64,000 bases of DNA from DATBQN01 sp963799925 (GCA_963799925.1 CAWCYZ010000002.1:1984001-2048000); one strand, 5' to 3'; positions 10,851 through 25,309 are shown, numbered from the stretch's first letter. The notes: generated from the sequence alone by a model not told the origin. Made by a program: numbers and translations.

Positions 10851-11183
10851 CTGGAAATCATCATCCGCGGCGAATCCCTCGAGCCCCAGGTAACGCTCGA
10901 CGGCGATCCCGACGCGGCGCTCGAAGCGCTGGCGGTAGCTCTCGACCTCCCCCACCGGCTCGTCGAGGAAGACCCGCTCGACGCGGAAGAGCGGCACGAA
11001 CATCGTCGAGAGCCCGAGCGACTGGTCGCCCGGCCGGGTCGCCTGGCGCATCCAGTCGTCGAAGCTCGTGAGGTTGATGCCGCGCAGCATCACCCCCGCG
11101 ACCCCCAGCTCCTGGAGCAGCCCCCAGAACTTCTCGGTCGGGTTGATCAGATGGACGATGACGAGCGACCCCGGGCGGATCAT
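10839..11183 (-). CDS. Conserved small protein, function unknown
   Basis: A 114-residue acidic protein beginning MIRPGSLVIVHLINPTEKFW, with LQELGVAGVMLRGINLTSFDDW and FVPLFRVERVFLDEP. The pattern of short beta strands suggests a small barrel that reports on a ligand or binds RNA, but I do not recognise the family. Its ATG overlaps the epimerase stop (ATGA), so it is the last gene of the acyl-CoA dehydrogenase/meaB/epimerase operon and is probably translationally coupled. Confidence 0.7.
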   Translation of the reverse strand: MIRPGSLVIVHLINPTEKFWGLLQELGVAGVMLRGINLTSFDDWMRQATRPGDQSLGLSTMFVPLFRVERVFLDEPVGEVESYRQRFERRVGIAVERYLGLEGFAADDDFQVPS

Positions 11184-11625
11184 GGCTCGGGCTCCGTCTC
11201 CTTCGTCGGCTCCGGAGCCGGATGCGGTGCCTCCCCGGCTCGGACAGCTCGAGGAGCACGCCGCCGGCCGAGCTTCGGGTGGACGAACTGCACCCAGCAG
11301 CCGCCGGCGCCGCGCGTGGGCTCGGGGCGGAGCACCTCGAAGCCGGCGTCGCGGAGGCGCCGGTCGTCGCCCTCGACGCCGTCGCTCGCCAGGCAGAGGT
11401 GATGGATCCCCGGGCCGCGCTTCGCCAGGAACTTGGCGATCGGGGAGTCGGGCGCGGTCGGCTCGAGGAGCTCGATCCACGACTCGCCGCAGCGGATCAG
11501 CGCCACGCGCACCTCCTCCTCCGGCACCTCCTCGATCGCCTCGACGTGGAGCCCCATCGCCTCGTAGAGCTTGCGCCCCTCGGCGATCGAGCGGACGGCG
11601 ATGCCGAGGTGATCGATGCGCTGGA

Positions 11626-11629
<4 letters not shown>
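11180..11629 (-). CDS. mce: Methylmalonyl-CoA epimerase
   Basis: A glyoxalase/VOC-fold enzyme of about 149 residues that interconverts the (R) and (S) forms of methylmalonyl-CoA. IQRIDHLGIAV opens the first VOC module, ELLEPT and GPGIHHLCL mark the metal-binding strands. The GTG start overlaps the meaB stop (GTGA). Near 11267 the conserved end (VLLELSEPG) moves into the next frame, indicating a +1 insertion; the in-frame tail to 11180 has the normal ATGA overlap with the next gene. The exact C-terminus is therefore uncertain. Confidence 0.85.
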
Positions 11630-12626
<997 letters not shown>

Positions 12627-12627
<1 letters not shown>

Positions 12628-13775
12628 CAGCGCCCCTTGAGGAGCTGGCGCGCGATCACCAGGCGCTGGATCTCGCTCGTCCCTTCGCCGATGGTGCAGA
12701 TCTTGGCGTCGCGGTAGTACTTCTCGGCCCGGTAGTCCTTGATGAAGCCGTAGCCGCCGTGGATCTGCACGCCGCGCTCGGAGCAGAAGACGGCGGCCTC
12801 GCCGGCGGAGAGCTTGGCCTCGGAGGCGAGCCGGCTCACCGTCTGGCCGCGGTCCATCGCCTCGGCGGCGGCGAAGGTCAGGATCTGGGCGGCGGCGATG
12901 CGGGTCGACATCTCGGCGAGGGCGAACTGGATGGCCTGGAACTCGGCGATCGGCTTGCCGAACTGCTCGCGCTCCTTCGAGTAGCGCAGCGCCGTCTCGT
13001 AGGCGCCGATGGCGGTGCCGAGCCCCAGCGCGGCGATCGAGATGCGGCCGCCGTCGAGGATCTGGAGCGCCTGGACGAAGCCCTCGCCGACGTCGCCGAG
13101 CAGCCGGTCGTCGGCGACGAAGCAGTTCTCCATGACCACCTCCGAGGTGTCGGAGGCGCGGATCCCGAGCTTGTTCTCCTTCTTGCCGGCGCGGAAGCCC
13201 TCCATCCCCTTGTCGAGGACGAAGGCCGAGATGTTGTGGTGGCGCGGTCCCGCGGGGTCGGTGACCGCGAAGACGACGCAGACGTCGCCCACCTTGCCGT
13301 GGGTGGTGAAGGTCTTGGAGCCGTTGAGCACCCAGCCGCCGTCGACCTTCTCGGCGCGGCTCCGCGTGCCCGCGGCGTCGGAGCCGGCGCCCGGCTCGGT
13401 CAGGCTCCAGGCGCCGATCTTCTCGCCCCTCGCCAGCGGCACCAGCCAGCGCCGCTTCTGCTCCTCGTTGCCGAACTTGTAGATGTGGTTGCTGCACAGC
13501 GAGTTGTGGGCGGCGACGCTGATGCCGACCGAGGGGTCGACCTTCGACAGCTCGGTGACCACCAGCACGTACTCGACATAGCCGAGCCCGGCGCCGCCGT
13601 ACTCCTCGGGGAAGATGATGCCCAGGAAGCCGAGCTCGCCGGCCTTCGCCATCACCTCGCGCGGGTACTTCTGGCTCTCGTCGATCTCGTCGACGATGGG
13701 GTCGACCTCGCGGCGGGCGAACTCGCGCGCCGTCTCCTCGATGGCGCGTTGCTCAGGGGTGAGGGAAAAATCCAC
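12627..13775 (-). CDS. Acyl-CoA dehydrogenase
   Basis: A 382-residue FAD enzyme that makes the 2,3-enoyl-CoA. LTEPGAGSDAAGT is the flavin and substrate loop, FLGIIFPEEYGGAG the N-terminal helical domain, and IHGGYGFIKDYRAEKYYRD carries the region of the catalytic glutamate. The length is the family norm. GTG at 13775 (MDFSLTPEQ) is chosen because AAGGAG lies 7 bases before it; a second GTG six bases upstream is too close to that site. It is the first gene of the operon with meaB and mce. A short- or branched-chain substrate is likely from context only. Confidence 0.92.
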
Positions 13776-13862
13776 GGGCACTCTCCTTGTCGGGGAACCG
13801 TCGCCGAAGCCCGAGGATGCTATCGCGCCGGGCCGACCCTGGCAACGCGATCGCGCGGACGG

Positions 13863-13961
13863 TAGTGGGGCCGTTTGGTCCGCTGCGGGCGGCCGCCCTC
13901 GGGACCACCCTCCCGAAACCCCCTTCCAGGCGGCCGTCCTCGGGACCAAGCTGACCCACTG
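13863..13961 (-). repeat. Dispersed ~98-bp hairpin repeat, copy 1
   Basis: Copy 1 of a three-copy element (others at 32717 and 56703). On the minus strand it reads TTGGTCCCGAGGACGGCCGC, then GGAAGGGGGTTTCGGGAGGG, then GGTCCCGAGGGCGGCCGCC and GCAGCGGACC. Imperfect terminal inverted repeats flank it (TAGTGGGGCCGTTTGGTCC against CAGTGGGTCAGCTTGGTCC). It lies between the unknown gene at 13996-14517 and the acyl-CoA dehydrogenase, 35 bases after the former's stop. Confidence 0.8.
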
Positions 13962-13995
13962 CTGCGCGGACCGGACGCGGCGGCGCGCGCCGCCG

Positions 13996-14517
13996 CTAGA
14001 CGCGGACCAGCTCGTAGACCGGCCGCGCGGCGCCGGGATGGCGGCGGTCGGCGGGCGCCGGCGAGGGCTCCGGGCGCCGGAGCTGCTCGTCGCCGAAGAG
14101 GCGGCGGAGGAACTTCATCGCCTCCTCCTCGACCAGCTCGGGAGTGAGCTCGGCGATGTCGACCTTCCGCGCCAGCAGGCCGAAGCCGATCCCCTCGTGG
14201 GTGATGCGGATCGTGCGGGTGCCGGGGTCGCCGAAGAACAGGAGCGAGCGCTCGAAGTCCTCCCAGCGGTCGAGCTTGACCTTGAGGCCGGCCGCGGTCG
14301 AGCGGTGGAAGAGGGAGGCCGATTCGACGCGGCCCACCATCAGGTTCTTGATCTCCTCGAGCACCGGCAGGATCGTCGCCCGCACCGCGGCGTTGAAGCG
14401 CTCGCGGAAGCCGCTCGTCTGGTCGCATCCCGCCTCCGGATGGAGCCGCTTCTCTTCCAGCATCTCCTCGTGGAGCTTGAGCAGCAGCCGCAGCCGAGCG
14501 ACGTTCGCCGGGTCCAT
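13996..14517 (-). CDS. Conserved hypothetical protein
   Basis: A 173-residue soluble protein: a helical N-terminus (LRLLLKLHEEMLEEKRLHPE), a middle with RATILPVLEEIKNLMVGR, then ITHEGIGFGLLARKVDIAEL and FLRRLFGDE. The last 25 residues are Pro/Arg-rich. There is no signal peptide and I do not recognise the family. AAAGGA precedes the ATG. It is divergent from carB, with 134 bases between them, and a repeat element follows it. Confidence 0.7.
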   Translation of the reverse strand: MDPANVARLRLLLKLHEEMLEEKRLHPEAGCDQTSGFRERFNAAVRATILPVLEEIKNLMVGRVESASLFHRSTAAGLKVKLDRWEDFERSLLFFGDPGTRTIRITHEGIGFGLLARKVDIAELTPELVEEEAMKFLRRLFGDEQLRRPEPSPAPADRRHPGAARPVYELVRV

Positions 14518-14651
14518 CGCGGGGTCCTTTCAGGCGTGGAGATGCAGGGTCGCCTGGTGAGAGCTCATTCAAATTCCCTGCCAGCCGGCCGCTCCGGCGC
14601 CGGCCGCTCCGCCCGGTCGGACGGGCCGCGGTAGGTTAGACTCTGCGCCCG

Positions 14652-17907
<3,256 letters not shown>

Positions 17908-17959
17908 CCGAAGCGATCACTGTCCCGTCCAACGAGCATCGCTCAAGGAGACGAGCACC

Positions 17960-19883
17960 ATGAGGCCGATACGCTGTTTCGTCGCTCTCCTCGCCACGCT
18001 GCTCGCCGGCTGCGCTAGCGGCGGCCATGGTGGCCACGGCGGCCGGCAATTCGCCGAGACGATCTTCTACGACGCCACCTTCGTCACCATGGAAGGCGCG
18101 CAGCCGCTGGCCGAGGCGGTCGCCGTCTCGCGCGGCAAGATCATGGCCGTCGGCTCCAAGGCGCAGGCGTTCGATCTCCGGGGTCCCGGCACCACGCTGG
18201 TCGACCTCCATGGCGCGACCGTCTTGCCGGGGTTCATCGACACCCACTCTCACCTCATGGGCTACGGCATCTTCACCGACCGGGCGCACTGGCTCGACGT
18301 GTCGAACGAGAACCTCTTGTTCAAGCCCCCTCCCGGCGATCCGCGCTGCCGGACTCCGGCCGACCCGCAGCGCTGCTTCATCCCGGCCACCCGCGAGGAC
18401 GAGGTGCTCGACAGGCTCCGCGCCGCGGTCGCGGCGGCCCCCGCCGCCGCGACGCCGATCCTCGCCTTCGGCCACGACGTGGCGCGCCTGGGGCCCTCCC
18501 CCGGCTGCGCCGGCGCCGGCTTCGCCTGCCCCAACCTGCAGGACGGCCACGCGCGGACGACGCTCGACGCGATCTCCTCGACCCATCCGATCTTCATCAG
18601 CGCCTCCTCCGGGCATTTCGCCTACGTCAACACTCCGGCGCTCCTCGCGCTCGACATCTGCGGCACCGCCGGCGCCGGCGCCTCCTGTCACGCGCCGCTG
18701 TCGAACGCCAAGAGCGAGGCGGAGCAGGCCGACCGGGGCGAGCTGGTCGAGGACCTCGCGCTCTATGGGGTCGGAGCGGTCGAAGGGCAGATCTTCAAGC
18801 AAGACCCCAAGGTGGCCCTCGAGATCCTGGAGAGCGGCGCGCGGACCTATCAGCGGCACGGCTTCACCCTCGCCCAGGAGGGCGCCGCGAGCGCCGCCCA
18901 GGTCGCGATCTACGACCTTGTCACCCGCGACCCCGCCTTCCCGCTGGCGGTGGCGGTCCTGGCGTACGCCGGCACGGCGGACTTCGCGGACTCGGTCGCC
19001 ATCGCCCAGAAGGCCAAGGCGGACCATGCCGGCGATCCGAACCTCATCGTCGGCGGCATCAAGACCTTCGCCGATGGCTCGACGCAGGGCTACTCGGCGG
19101 CGCTCGGCCACCCGTACTTCGAGGTCTTTCCGCCGCTCGCGGCGCCGTGGTTTGGCAGCGCCGACCTAGACTCCGCCGCGCTCGCCGCCGAGGCGGCCGC
19201 CGCCCACCGGGCGGGTTTCCCGCTCGCCGTCCACATGAACGGCGACCGGGCGATCGACGAACGTCCTCGCCGCGCTCGATCGCGAGCACGACCCGAAGAT
19301 CCACGACCTCATGATCCACGTCCAGGTCAGCGGCCCCGAGGACCTGGCGCGCATCCGGCGCCTGGGGGCGAGGGCGACCTTCCTCATCCCCGACCTCTAC
19401 TTCTATGGGCTGCCGTTCTGCCGGCAGATCCTCGACCGCGAGCGCGCGGCCACCGTCTTCCCGCTCGCCGATGCCATGGCCGCCGGCCTGCGCTTCGGCC
19501 TGCACAGCGACTCGCCGGTCACGCCGCCGGACCCCCTCTTCATGATCTGGGCCGCCAAGACCCGCCGCACGCAGCAGCCCGCCTGGCTGTCGAGCGAGCG
19601 ATCGCCGCGCTGCCCGGCGGTGTTGAGCGACGCGCAGGCGATCTCGATCGCCCAGGGCATCCGCGCCTTCACGGCCGACGCCGCATTCTTCTACGGGCTC
19701 GAGGACCGGCTCGGCAGCCTCGCGGTGGGAAAGCTGGCGGAGCTGACGATCCTCTCCGCCAACCCGCTGGCCATGGAAGCCGACCCGGACGCCCTGCAGA
19801 CCGTGCGGGTGCTGGGAACGGTCCACCGCGGCCGCTACCTCCGCAACCCCGACGGCGACGAGCGGCCCATCTGGCCGGGCTAG
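17960..19883 (+). CDS. Exported lipoprotein amidohydrolase, one frame break
   Basis: About 640 residues, amidohydrolase family 3 (YtcJ-like). The signal peptide ends in the lipobox LLAGC, so it is probably a lipoprotein facing the periplasm. FYDATFVTMEG is the usual N-terminal strand, LPGFIDTHSHLMGYG gives the first metal histidines, LAVHMNGDRAID and LHSDSPVTP the later ones. A +1 insertion at about 19268 shifts the frame; correcting it gives AIDNVLAALDREHDPKIHDL. AAGGAGA lies 8 bases before the ATG. The middle holds Cys pairs (CRTPADPQRC, CAGAGFACP) that may form disulfides. Substrate unknown; hydrolysis of an amide or urea-like compound is inferred. Confidence 0.85.
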
Positions 19884-19940
19884 CGGCCTGTGACCCGCCT
19901 GCGGACCGGGAGCGGAACACCGCTCAGCCGATCGCCGCCG

Positions 19941-20478
19941 TCAGCTCGCCGATGCGGCGCCAGGGGAGGACGCGGGTCCCCTGGCTGATTGGCAATTCAA
20001 TTGCCAATCAGCCAGCGGCTGGCCCCTCGCCTCCGCATCTCGAGCCTGGTCGAGCCCATCGCGTGCTCCATCCGGCGCCGCCGCGGCCGGCGTCTGGGCG
20101 GCTCGTTCCCCAACGCCCCGATCTCGTGGCTCCATCCCCGCATCTCGCGCCCCACCCGCACCCTCTCGACTCCGCGCGCCGACATCTCGTGCCGCACCGA
20201 CGAAGAGTCGAGATGAAGCCGCGAGAAGTCGAAGGGAAGCGACGAAATCTCGAGTTGGCGCGGCGAAAGCCGAGTTGCAGCGGCGAAAGCTCGAGCTGAA
20301 CCGGCGAGAAGTCGAGATGCGGCCGCGCCAGCTCGACTTGAAACCGCGAAAGGTCGAGATGCCACCGCGGAGGGTCGAAGACTCACCGTAAAAACTCGAG
20401 ATGAAGTCGTGGCGGGTCGAGATGAGACGGCGGGGGACCGAGATCGCGCCGCGAAGGGTCGACTTCCAGCGCAATGCC
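19941..20478 (-). CDS. Possible heptapeptide-repeat protein
   Basis: A minus-strand frame of about 178 codons over the 21-bp repeat array. From residue 6 it reads as seven-residue units of the form Ser-Thr-x-Arg-Arg/Gly-x-Ile (STLRGAI, SVPRRLI, STLRGGI, STFRGFK, STSRRFS). At about 20268-20288 one unit is 20 bp long and the frame changes; in the adjacent frame the same pattern continues (STSRGFI, STLRRCG). The pattern surviving in this strand suggests real or recently lost coding. There is no clear ribosome site, and the 3' end runs through the palindrome. No family recognised. Confidence 0.3.
19981..20015. repeat. Perfect 17-bp-arm palindrome
   Basis: CTGGCTGATTGGCAATT (19981-19997), one base, then its exact complement (19999-20015). 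A third copy of its core GCCAATCAGCC lies at 20476-20486, so the palindrome and that copy bracket the 21-bp array. It is unusually AT-rich for this region. It may also act as terminator for the amidohydrolase gene 98 bases upstream, although no T-run follows. Confidence 0.85.
20121..20476. repeat. Degenerate 21-bp tandem repeat array, about 17 units
   Basis: Units start about every 21 bases (20121, 20142, 20163, 20184, 20205, 20226, 20247, 20268, 20288, 20309 and on to 20456). Each carries TCG in the same place, most often as GTCGAGATG or ATCTCG. Copies differ by many substitutions but keep the spacing, except one 20-bp unit. The array fills most of the gap between the amidohydrolase gene and the antitoxin gene. 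Confidence 0.85.
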
Positions 20479-20539
20479 AATCAGCCGGTACGCGCTCGAT
20501 GTCGCCGCTCTGGCTTCCCGGATCGCTTCGGGATGAAGC

Positions 20540-20791
20540 TCAAAGCTTCTCGGCGGCATTCCGCGCGATGTGCTGCCCGAAGAGCTGCTCTCGTGCCTCT
20601 TCCCAGCTCACCGCCTGGACCGCGCCGGAATCGATCTCGGCCATCCGGCGCGCCACCTCTTGCCGCCAGGCGTCGTCCACGCCCTCGTCCTCGCCGTCGA
20701 GGCTCGCCAGGAGCCGGCCGGCGAGCTCCGCGCGTTCCTCTTCCTCGAGATCGAGCGCCTGCTCGTAGAGGTGCTTGACCGTTGCGCTCAC
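20540..20791 (-). CDS. Addiction-module antitoxin component (orphan)
   Basis: An 83-residue acidic helical protein: VSATVKHLYEQALDLEEEER, AGRLLASLDGEDEGVDDAW and RRMAEIDSGAVQAVSWEEA. This is the pattern of the short antitoxins of the addiction module component family that pair with RelE/ParE-type toxins. The start is GTG at 20791. A toxin gene should follow directly; instead the frame ends QHIARNAAEKL and runs into the repeat array, so no toxin is present. It lies 29 bases after lspA on the same strand. Confidence 0.7.
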   Translation of the reverse strand: MSATVKHLYEQALDLEEEERAELAGRLLASLDGEDEGVDDAWRQEVARRMAEIDSGAVQAVSWEEAREQLFGQHIARNAAEKL

Positions 20792-20820
20792 GGTCGAACG
20801 ATACACCGCTGCCCCGCGGC

Positions 20821-21367
20821 TCAGCCCGGCGACGAGTCCGGGGCTTCGCCGCCGTGGCGCAGGCTCGCCCAGAGGAAGAGGAGGGCGCCGGCGGTGATGG
20901 CGGCGTCGGCGAGGTTGAAGATGCCGGTGCGCAGCGGCCCCCAGCCGAGGCTCACGTAGTCGACCACGGCGCCGCCGCGCGCCACGCGGTCGATCGAGGT
21001 TGCCGATGCCGCCGCCCGCCATGAGCGCCAGCGCGGCGAGCTCGGCGGTGGGGAGGGAGCGGGCGCGCAGCGCGAAGAGGAGCGCCGCGGCGAGGGCGGC
21101 GCCGACGAGGAGGACGAAGAGGGCGAAGCGCACGCTCTGCGGCAGGCTCTCGCCGAGCGACAGGAAGGCGCCGCGGTTCTCCGCGTACTCGAAGCGCACC
21201 GCGCCGCCCAGGCGCCAGACCGGCGGCGACCCGGCGAGCCGGCTCCGCGCCAGGAGCTTCGCCGCCTGATCCGCGGCGACGGTCGCGGCGAGGGCCAGGG
21301 CGACGCCGGCGGCGCGCCGCCAGGAGGCGGGGGACGAGGCGAGCGGTCCGGCCTCGCCGCTCCTCAC
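20821..21367 (-). CDS. lspA: Lipoprotein signal peptidase, one frame break
   Basis: A polytopic inner-membrane aspartyl protease that removes signal peptides from prolipoproteins. TVAADQAAKLLARSRLAG, FEYAENRGAFLSLG and the helix GGGIGNLIDRVARGGAVVDY (catalytic Asp), then IFNLADAAI (second Asp) are all family marks. A +1 insertion at about 20999 displaces the C-terminal part; corrected length is about 181 residues. GTG at 21367 overlaps the stop of the upstream gene (GTGA). Several lipoproteins in this window would be its substrates. Confidence 0.88.
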
Positions 21368-21888
21368 CAGCCCTCGCGCCGCCTGAGCTCGGTCACGTGG
21401 GCGACGTGGTGGCGGCTGTGCCAGGCGTAGAGCGCGAGGAGCTGGTCGAGGGTGTAGCGGCCGGTCTCCGGATTGACGACGGTCCGCTCCCACTGCTCCG
21501 GCGCGACCGCCTGGAGCGCCAGCACCCAGCGGGCGTGGAGCGCCGCGAGGAAGGCGAGCGAGGGCTCGACGGGCGCGCTCTTCGCCTCCGGCAGCTCGGC
21601 CCAGAGAGCCTCCTCGTACGGGCGGACGGACGGCGCCTCCTCGGTCAGCCCCAGCTTGAAGCGCACGTAGGCGTTGGCGTGGCTGTCGGGCAGGTGGTGG
21701 ACCACCTGGCGCACCGTCCAGCCGCCGGGGCGGTAGGGGGTGTCGAGCTGGGCGTCGGCGAGGCCGGCGACGGCGGCGCGGAGGTTCGCCGGCAGGCCGG
21801 CGAGCTCGGCGATCGCGGCCTCCCGTTCGGCGGGCGTCAGCCGCTCCGGGCGGGTGTACTTTCCGGCGGGGTAGCGAAGGTCTTCCAA
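21364..21888 (-). CDS. DinB/YfiT-family metal-dependent protein
   Basis: A 174-residue four-helix-bundle protein. The three metal histidines are in VVHHLPDSHAN and YAWHSRHHVAHV, with WTVRQVVHHL typical of YfiT. Relatives include thiol S-transferases that use bacillithiol, mycothiol or glutathione; the thiol used here is unknown. The TTG start at 21888 is chosen because AGAGGAG lies 8 bases upstream and LEDLRYPAGKY matches the YfiT N-terminus. Its stop overlaps the lspA start. Confidence 0.82.
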   Translation of the reverse strand: MEDLRYPAGKYTRPERLTPAEREAAIAELAGLPANLRAAVAGLADAQLDTPYRPGGWTVRQVVHHLPDSHANAYVRFKLGLTEEAPSVRPYEEALWAELPEAKSAPVEPSLAFLAALHARWVLALQAVAPEQWERTVVNPETGRYTLDQLLALYAWHSRHHVAHVTELRRREGW

Positions 21889-22062
21889 GTCCGTTCTCCT
21901 CTGGCTCGGGTGCGATGGCGCGGCAGGCGCGGCTCGCGGGTGCGCGTTCGGTCCGACCTCGATACGATACCAGCCGGAGCGGCCGCCGGTCCGCGGCCGT
22001 CCGCGCAAGCCTTTTCAGCCGACTTCGACAGGCGCGGGCCCCTCGTCCGCGCGGGAGACATC

Positions 22063-23474
<1,412 letters not shown>

Positions 23475-23478
<4 letters not shown>

Positions 23479-23726
23479 CTCCGCCGGAACCGCAGGCCGA
23501 GCCACAGCAACGCCAGCCCGCTCCCCAGCGCGGCGGCGGCGAGCCACGGGTCGGCGCCGGCGGGCGAGCGGGCCGGCAGGAGCGCGGCGGCGGCGAGCCC
23601 GCCGCCGAGCGCGAGGGTGGCGAGGAGCTCGCGCTCGGGCGCGAAGCGCCGGGAGCGGGCGGCGCGGGCCGCCCGGCTGGCGAGGAGCGCGAGCCGGGCG
23701 GAGCCGTGGCCGGCCGGCCGATCCAT
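23475..23726 (-). CDS. Small membrane protein, function unknown
   Basis: About 83 residues: a short basic N-terminus (ARLALLASRAARAARSRR), then two likely membrane helices (LLATLALGGGLAAAALL and WLAAAALGSGLALLWLGL) and a basic end FRRS. The stop overlaps the fumC stop by 4 bases (convergent). ATG at 23726 is preferred over one 27 bases upstream; neither has a strong ribosome site. Composition could arise by chance in GC-rich DNA, so this is only moderately supported. Confidence 0.45.
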
Positions 23727-23763
23727 GGCGTCGCGGCGGGTCGGCGAGCGCAAAAAGAGCCCC

Positions 23764-23881
23764 CGCTCCCGGCCGCTGGCGCGGCGTCCGGGGACGATCC
23801 CCGGAGCCGGGCTCCGCGGCCTCCCGGCACCCCCCGTGCGGGTGCCGGGCGTCGCGGAGCCTGAGCCGGCGTCCGGGAGCG
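23764..23881. repeat. Nested hairpins in the fumC/CHAT-operon intergenic gap
   Basis: The gap between the membrane-protein gene and the small gene ending at 23951 holds an outer pair CGCTCCCGG/CCGGGAGCG (23764-23772 with 23873-23881), GGCTCCGCG/CGCGGAGCC inside it, CCCGGCACC/GGTGCCGGG at the centre, and a perfect side hairpin TCCGGGGA-CGA-TCCCCGGA (23787-23805). The whole could fold as a branched structure. AAAAAG at 23752-23757 lies on its left side. No coding is supported here. Confidence 0.5.
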
Positions 23882-23950
23882 GAGGCTGACGAGGAGCGGA
23901 GCGCGATCATCTCGCTCTATGGGACGTCCGTCGCCGCGACATTTCGCCGC

Positions 23951-24287
23951 TCAACGCCTGCCGCCGGCGGCGGCCTGCGGCGCCTCCGAATGGAGCACCG
24001 TCCGATAGCTGCCGTCGGGGTCCCGGACCAGCTCGATCCGCGTCGTCCGCGCGTCGACCACCTGCACCAGCGTGCGGCCGTTGGGCAGCCGGAACTCGAC
24101 CGGATAGGCGCCGTTCGTGGGGTCGGGGAGGTGCAGGGTGGCGCCCGCCGCGCAGTCGATCCAGGCCCGCTCCGGGTCGCGCCGGGCGCGCTGCAGGTCG
24201 ATCAGGTGCGCGCCGGTGCCCGGCGCGGCGGGAGCGGTTCCCGGTCGGACCTGCGTGTCCGCTGCCCGAGGAGTTGTTGATCTCCAT
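23951..24287 (-). CDS. Small protein, last gene of the CHAT operon
   Basis: About 111 residues after correcting one +1 insertion near 24262. It begins MEINNSSG, continues ADTQVRPGTAPAAPGTGAHL, and has a beta-rich middle: AWIDCAAGATLHLPDP, NGAYPVEFRLPNGRTLVQV and TRIELVRDPDGSYRTV. GGGAGGA lies 8 bases before the ATG, the best ribosome site in the operon, implying strong expression. No signal peptide, no family recognised. It follows sigma and anti-sigma genes. Confidence 0.6.
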
Positions 24288-24401
24288 GGTGCCATTCCTC
24301 CCAGAGTTGTGGCCCGGTGGCCGGCGCTCGCGCGCCGGAACGGGCCGGTGGCCAAAGAACACGCGACGAAGGACGTTCCGCGGCGGCTCCATGCCTGCGT
24401 T

Positions 24402-25265
24402 CTACCGGGCCACCGCGAATTCCTGGAAGCCGACCGCCTCGGGCGCGCCGCCGCTCTTCTCGCCCTCGACCGCGACCTCGTAGCGGCCCGGCGGCAGGGC
24501 GGCGGCGGCGACCTCGAAGGCGATCCGGGGACCGCCGGCCGTCCCGCGGGGCTGGAGCCCCCGGGCGCTCGCCACCGTGCGGCCGCCGGCGTCGTGCACC
24601 ATGGCGCCATAGGCGCGATAGCTCTCCCCCTCTTCCAATTGGATACGCAGCGTTACGCTTCGGGTTCCCGGCGCGAGCTGGAGCGTGGGTTGCGTCGCCC
24701 CGCCGCGCGCGGTCGCGAGCGACAGCTCGAAGACCACGGCGGCGACGGCGGGATGCGCCGTGGCGGAGGCCGGCGCCGAGGGGGACGGCGGCGCGGCGGC
24801 GGTCGCCGGCGGTTTCTCCACCGTCCGCAAGGCGAGCCAACCGGCGACCGCGACGGCCGCGAGGCCGGCGGCGATGGCGGCGATGGCGGCGCGCCGCGGC
24901 GAGACGGCTCGCGGCCGCTGGCGCGGTGCCGGCGGCAGCGGCCGCACGAGGGGCATGTGGAGCGAAGGCTGGGTGTCGGAGAGGCCGTCCGAAAGGTGAG
25001 CGAGATCGCGGGAGAAGGCGAGCCGCGCCCGCCCGGCGCGGGTGCTCGCCAGGCGTGCCAGCACCCGCTCGCGCTCGGCCGCCGGCAGCTCGTCGCGCGC
25101 CGCGGCGTCCAGGAGGTCGGCTTCGGCCGCCTCGATCCGCTCGAGCCCCTCGGCGGCGGTGAGCAGGTGCCGCTCGACGCCGGCCGTCTCCTCGGCGGTG
25201 GCGTCGCCCAGGAGGTAGCGCCGCAGCAGGGCGTCGTCGGGGGCTGCGAAGGTCTCGTCGGCCAT
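24402..25265 (-). CDS. Single-pass anti-sigma-like membrane protein
   Basis: A 287-residue protein. Residues 1-95 are helical and acidic (DALLRRYLLGDATAEETAGV, ERIEAAEADLLDAA), like the cytoplasmic part of anti-sigma factors but without a zinc HxxxCxxC motif. One membrane helix lies at about 126-147, followed by an Ala/Pro linker and a beta-rich domain (VVFELSLATARGG, SVTLRIQLEEGESYRAYGA, LPPGRYEVAVEGEKSGG) expected in the periplasm. It follows the ECF sigma gene by 44 bases. An anti-sigma role is inferred from position and topology. Confidence 0.65.
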   Translation of the reverse strand: MADETFAAPDDALLRRYLLGDATAEETAGVERHLLTAAEGLERIEAAEADLLDAAARDELPAAERERVLARLASTRAGRARLAFSRDLAHLSDGLSDTQPSLHMPLVRPLPPAPRQRPRAVSPRRAAIAAIAAGLAAVAVAGWLALRTVEKPPATAAAPPSPSAPASATAHPAVAAVVFELSLATARGGATQPTLQLAPGTRSVTLRIQLEEGESYRAYGAMVHDAGGRTVASARGLQPRGTAGGPRIAFEVAAAALPPGRYEVAVEGEKSGGAPEAVGFQEFAVAR

Positions 25266-25309
25266 GGGGCTCTCTCTTCATGCGGAGTGACGAAAGGGGG
25301 CGAGACGTT

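Noticed and set aside
19981..20015. Transposon terminal inverted repeat
   Set aside because: The two arms are one base apart, so this is a single palindrome, and no transposase or target duplication was seen.
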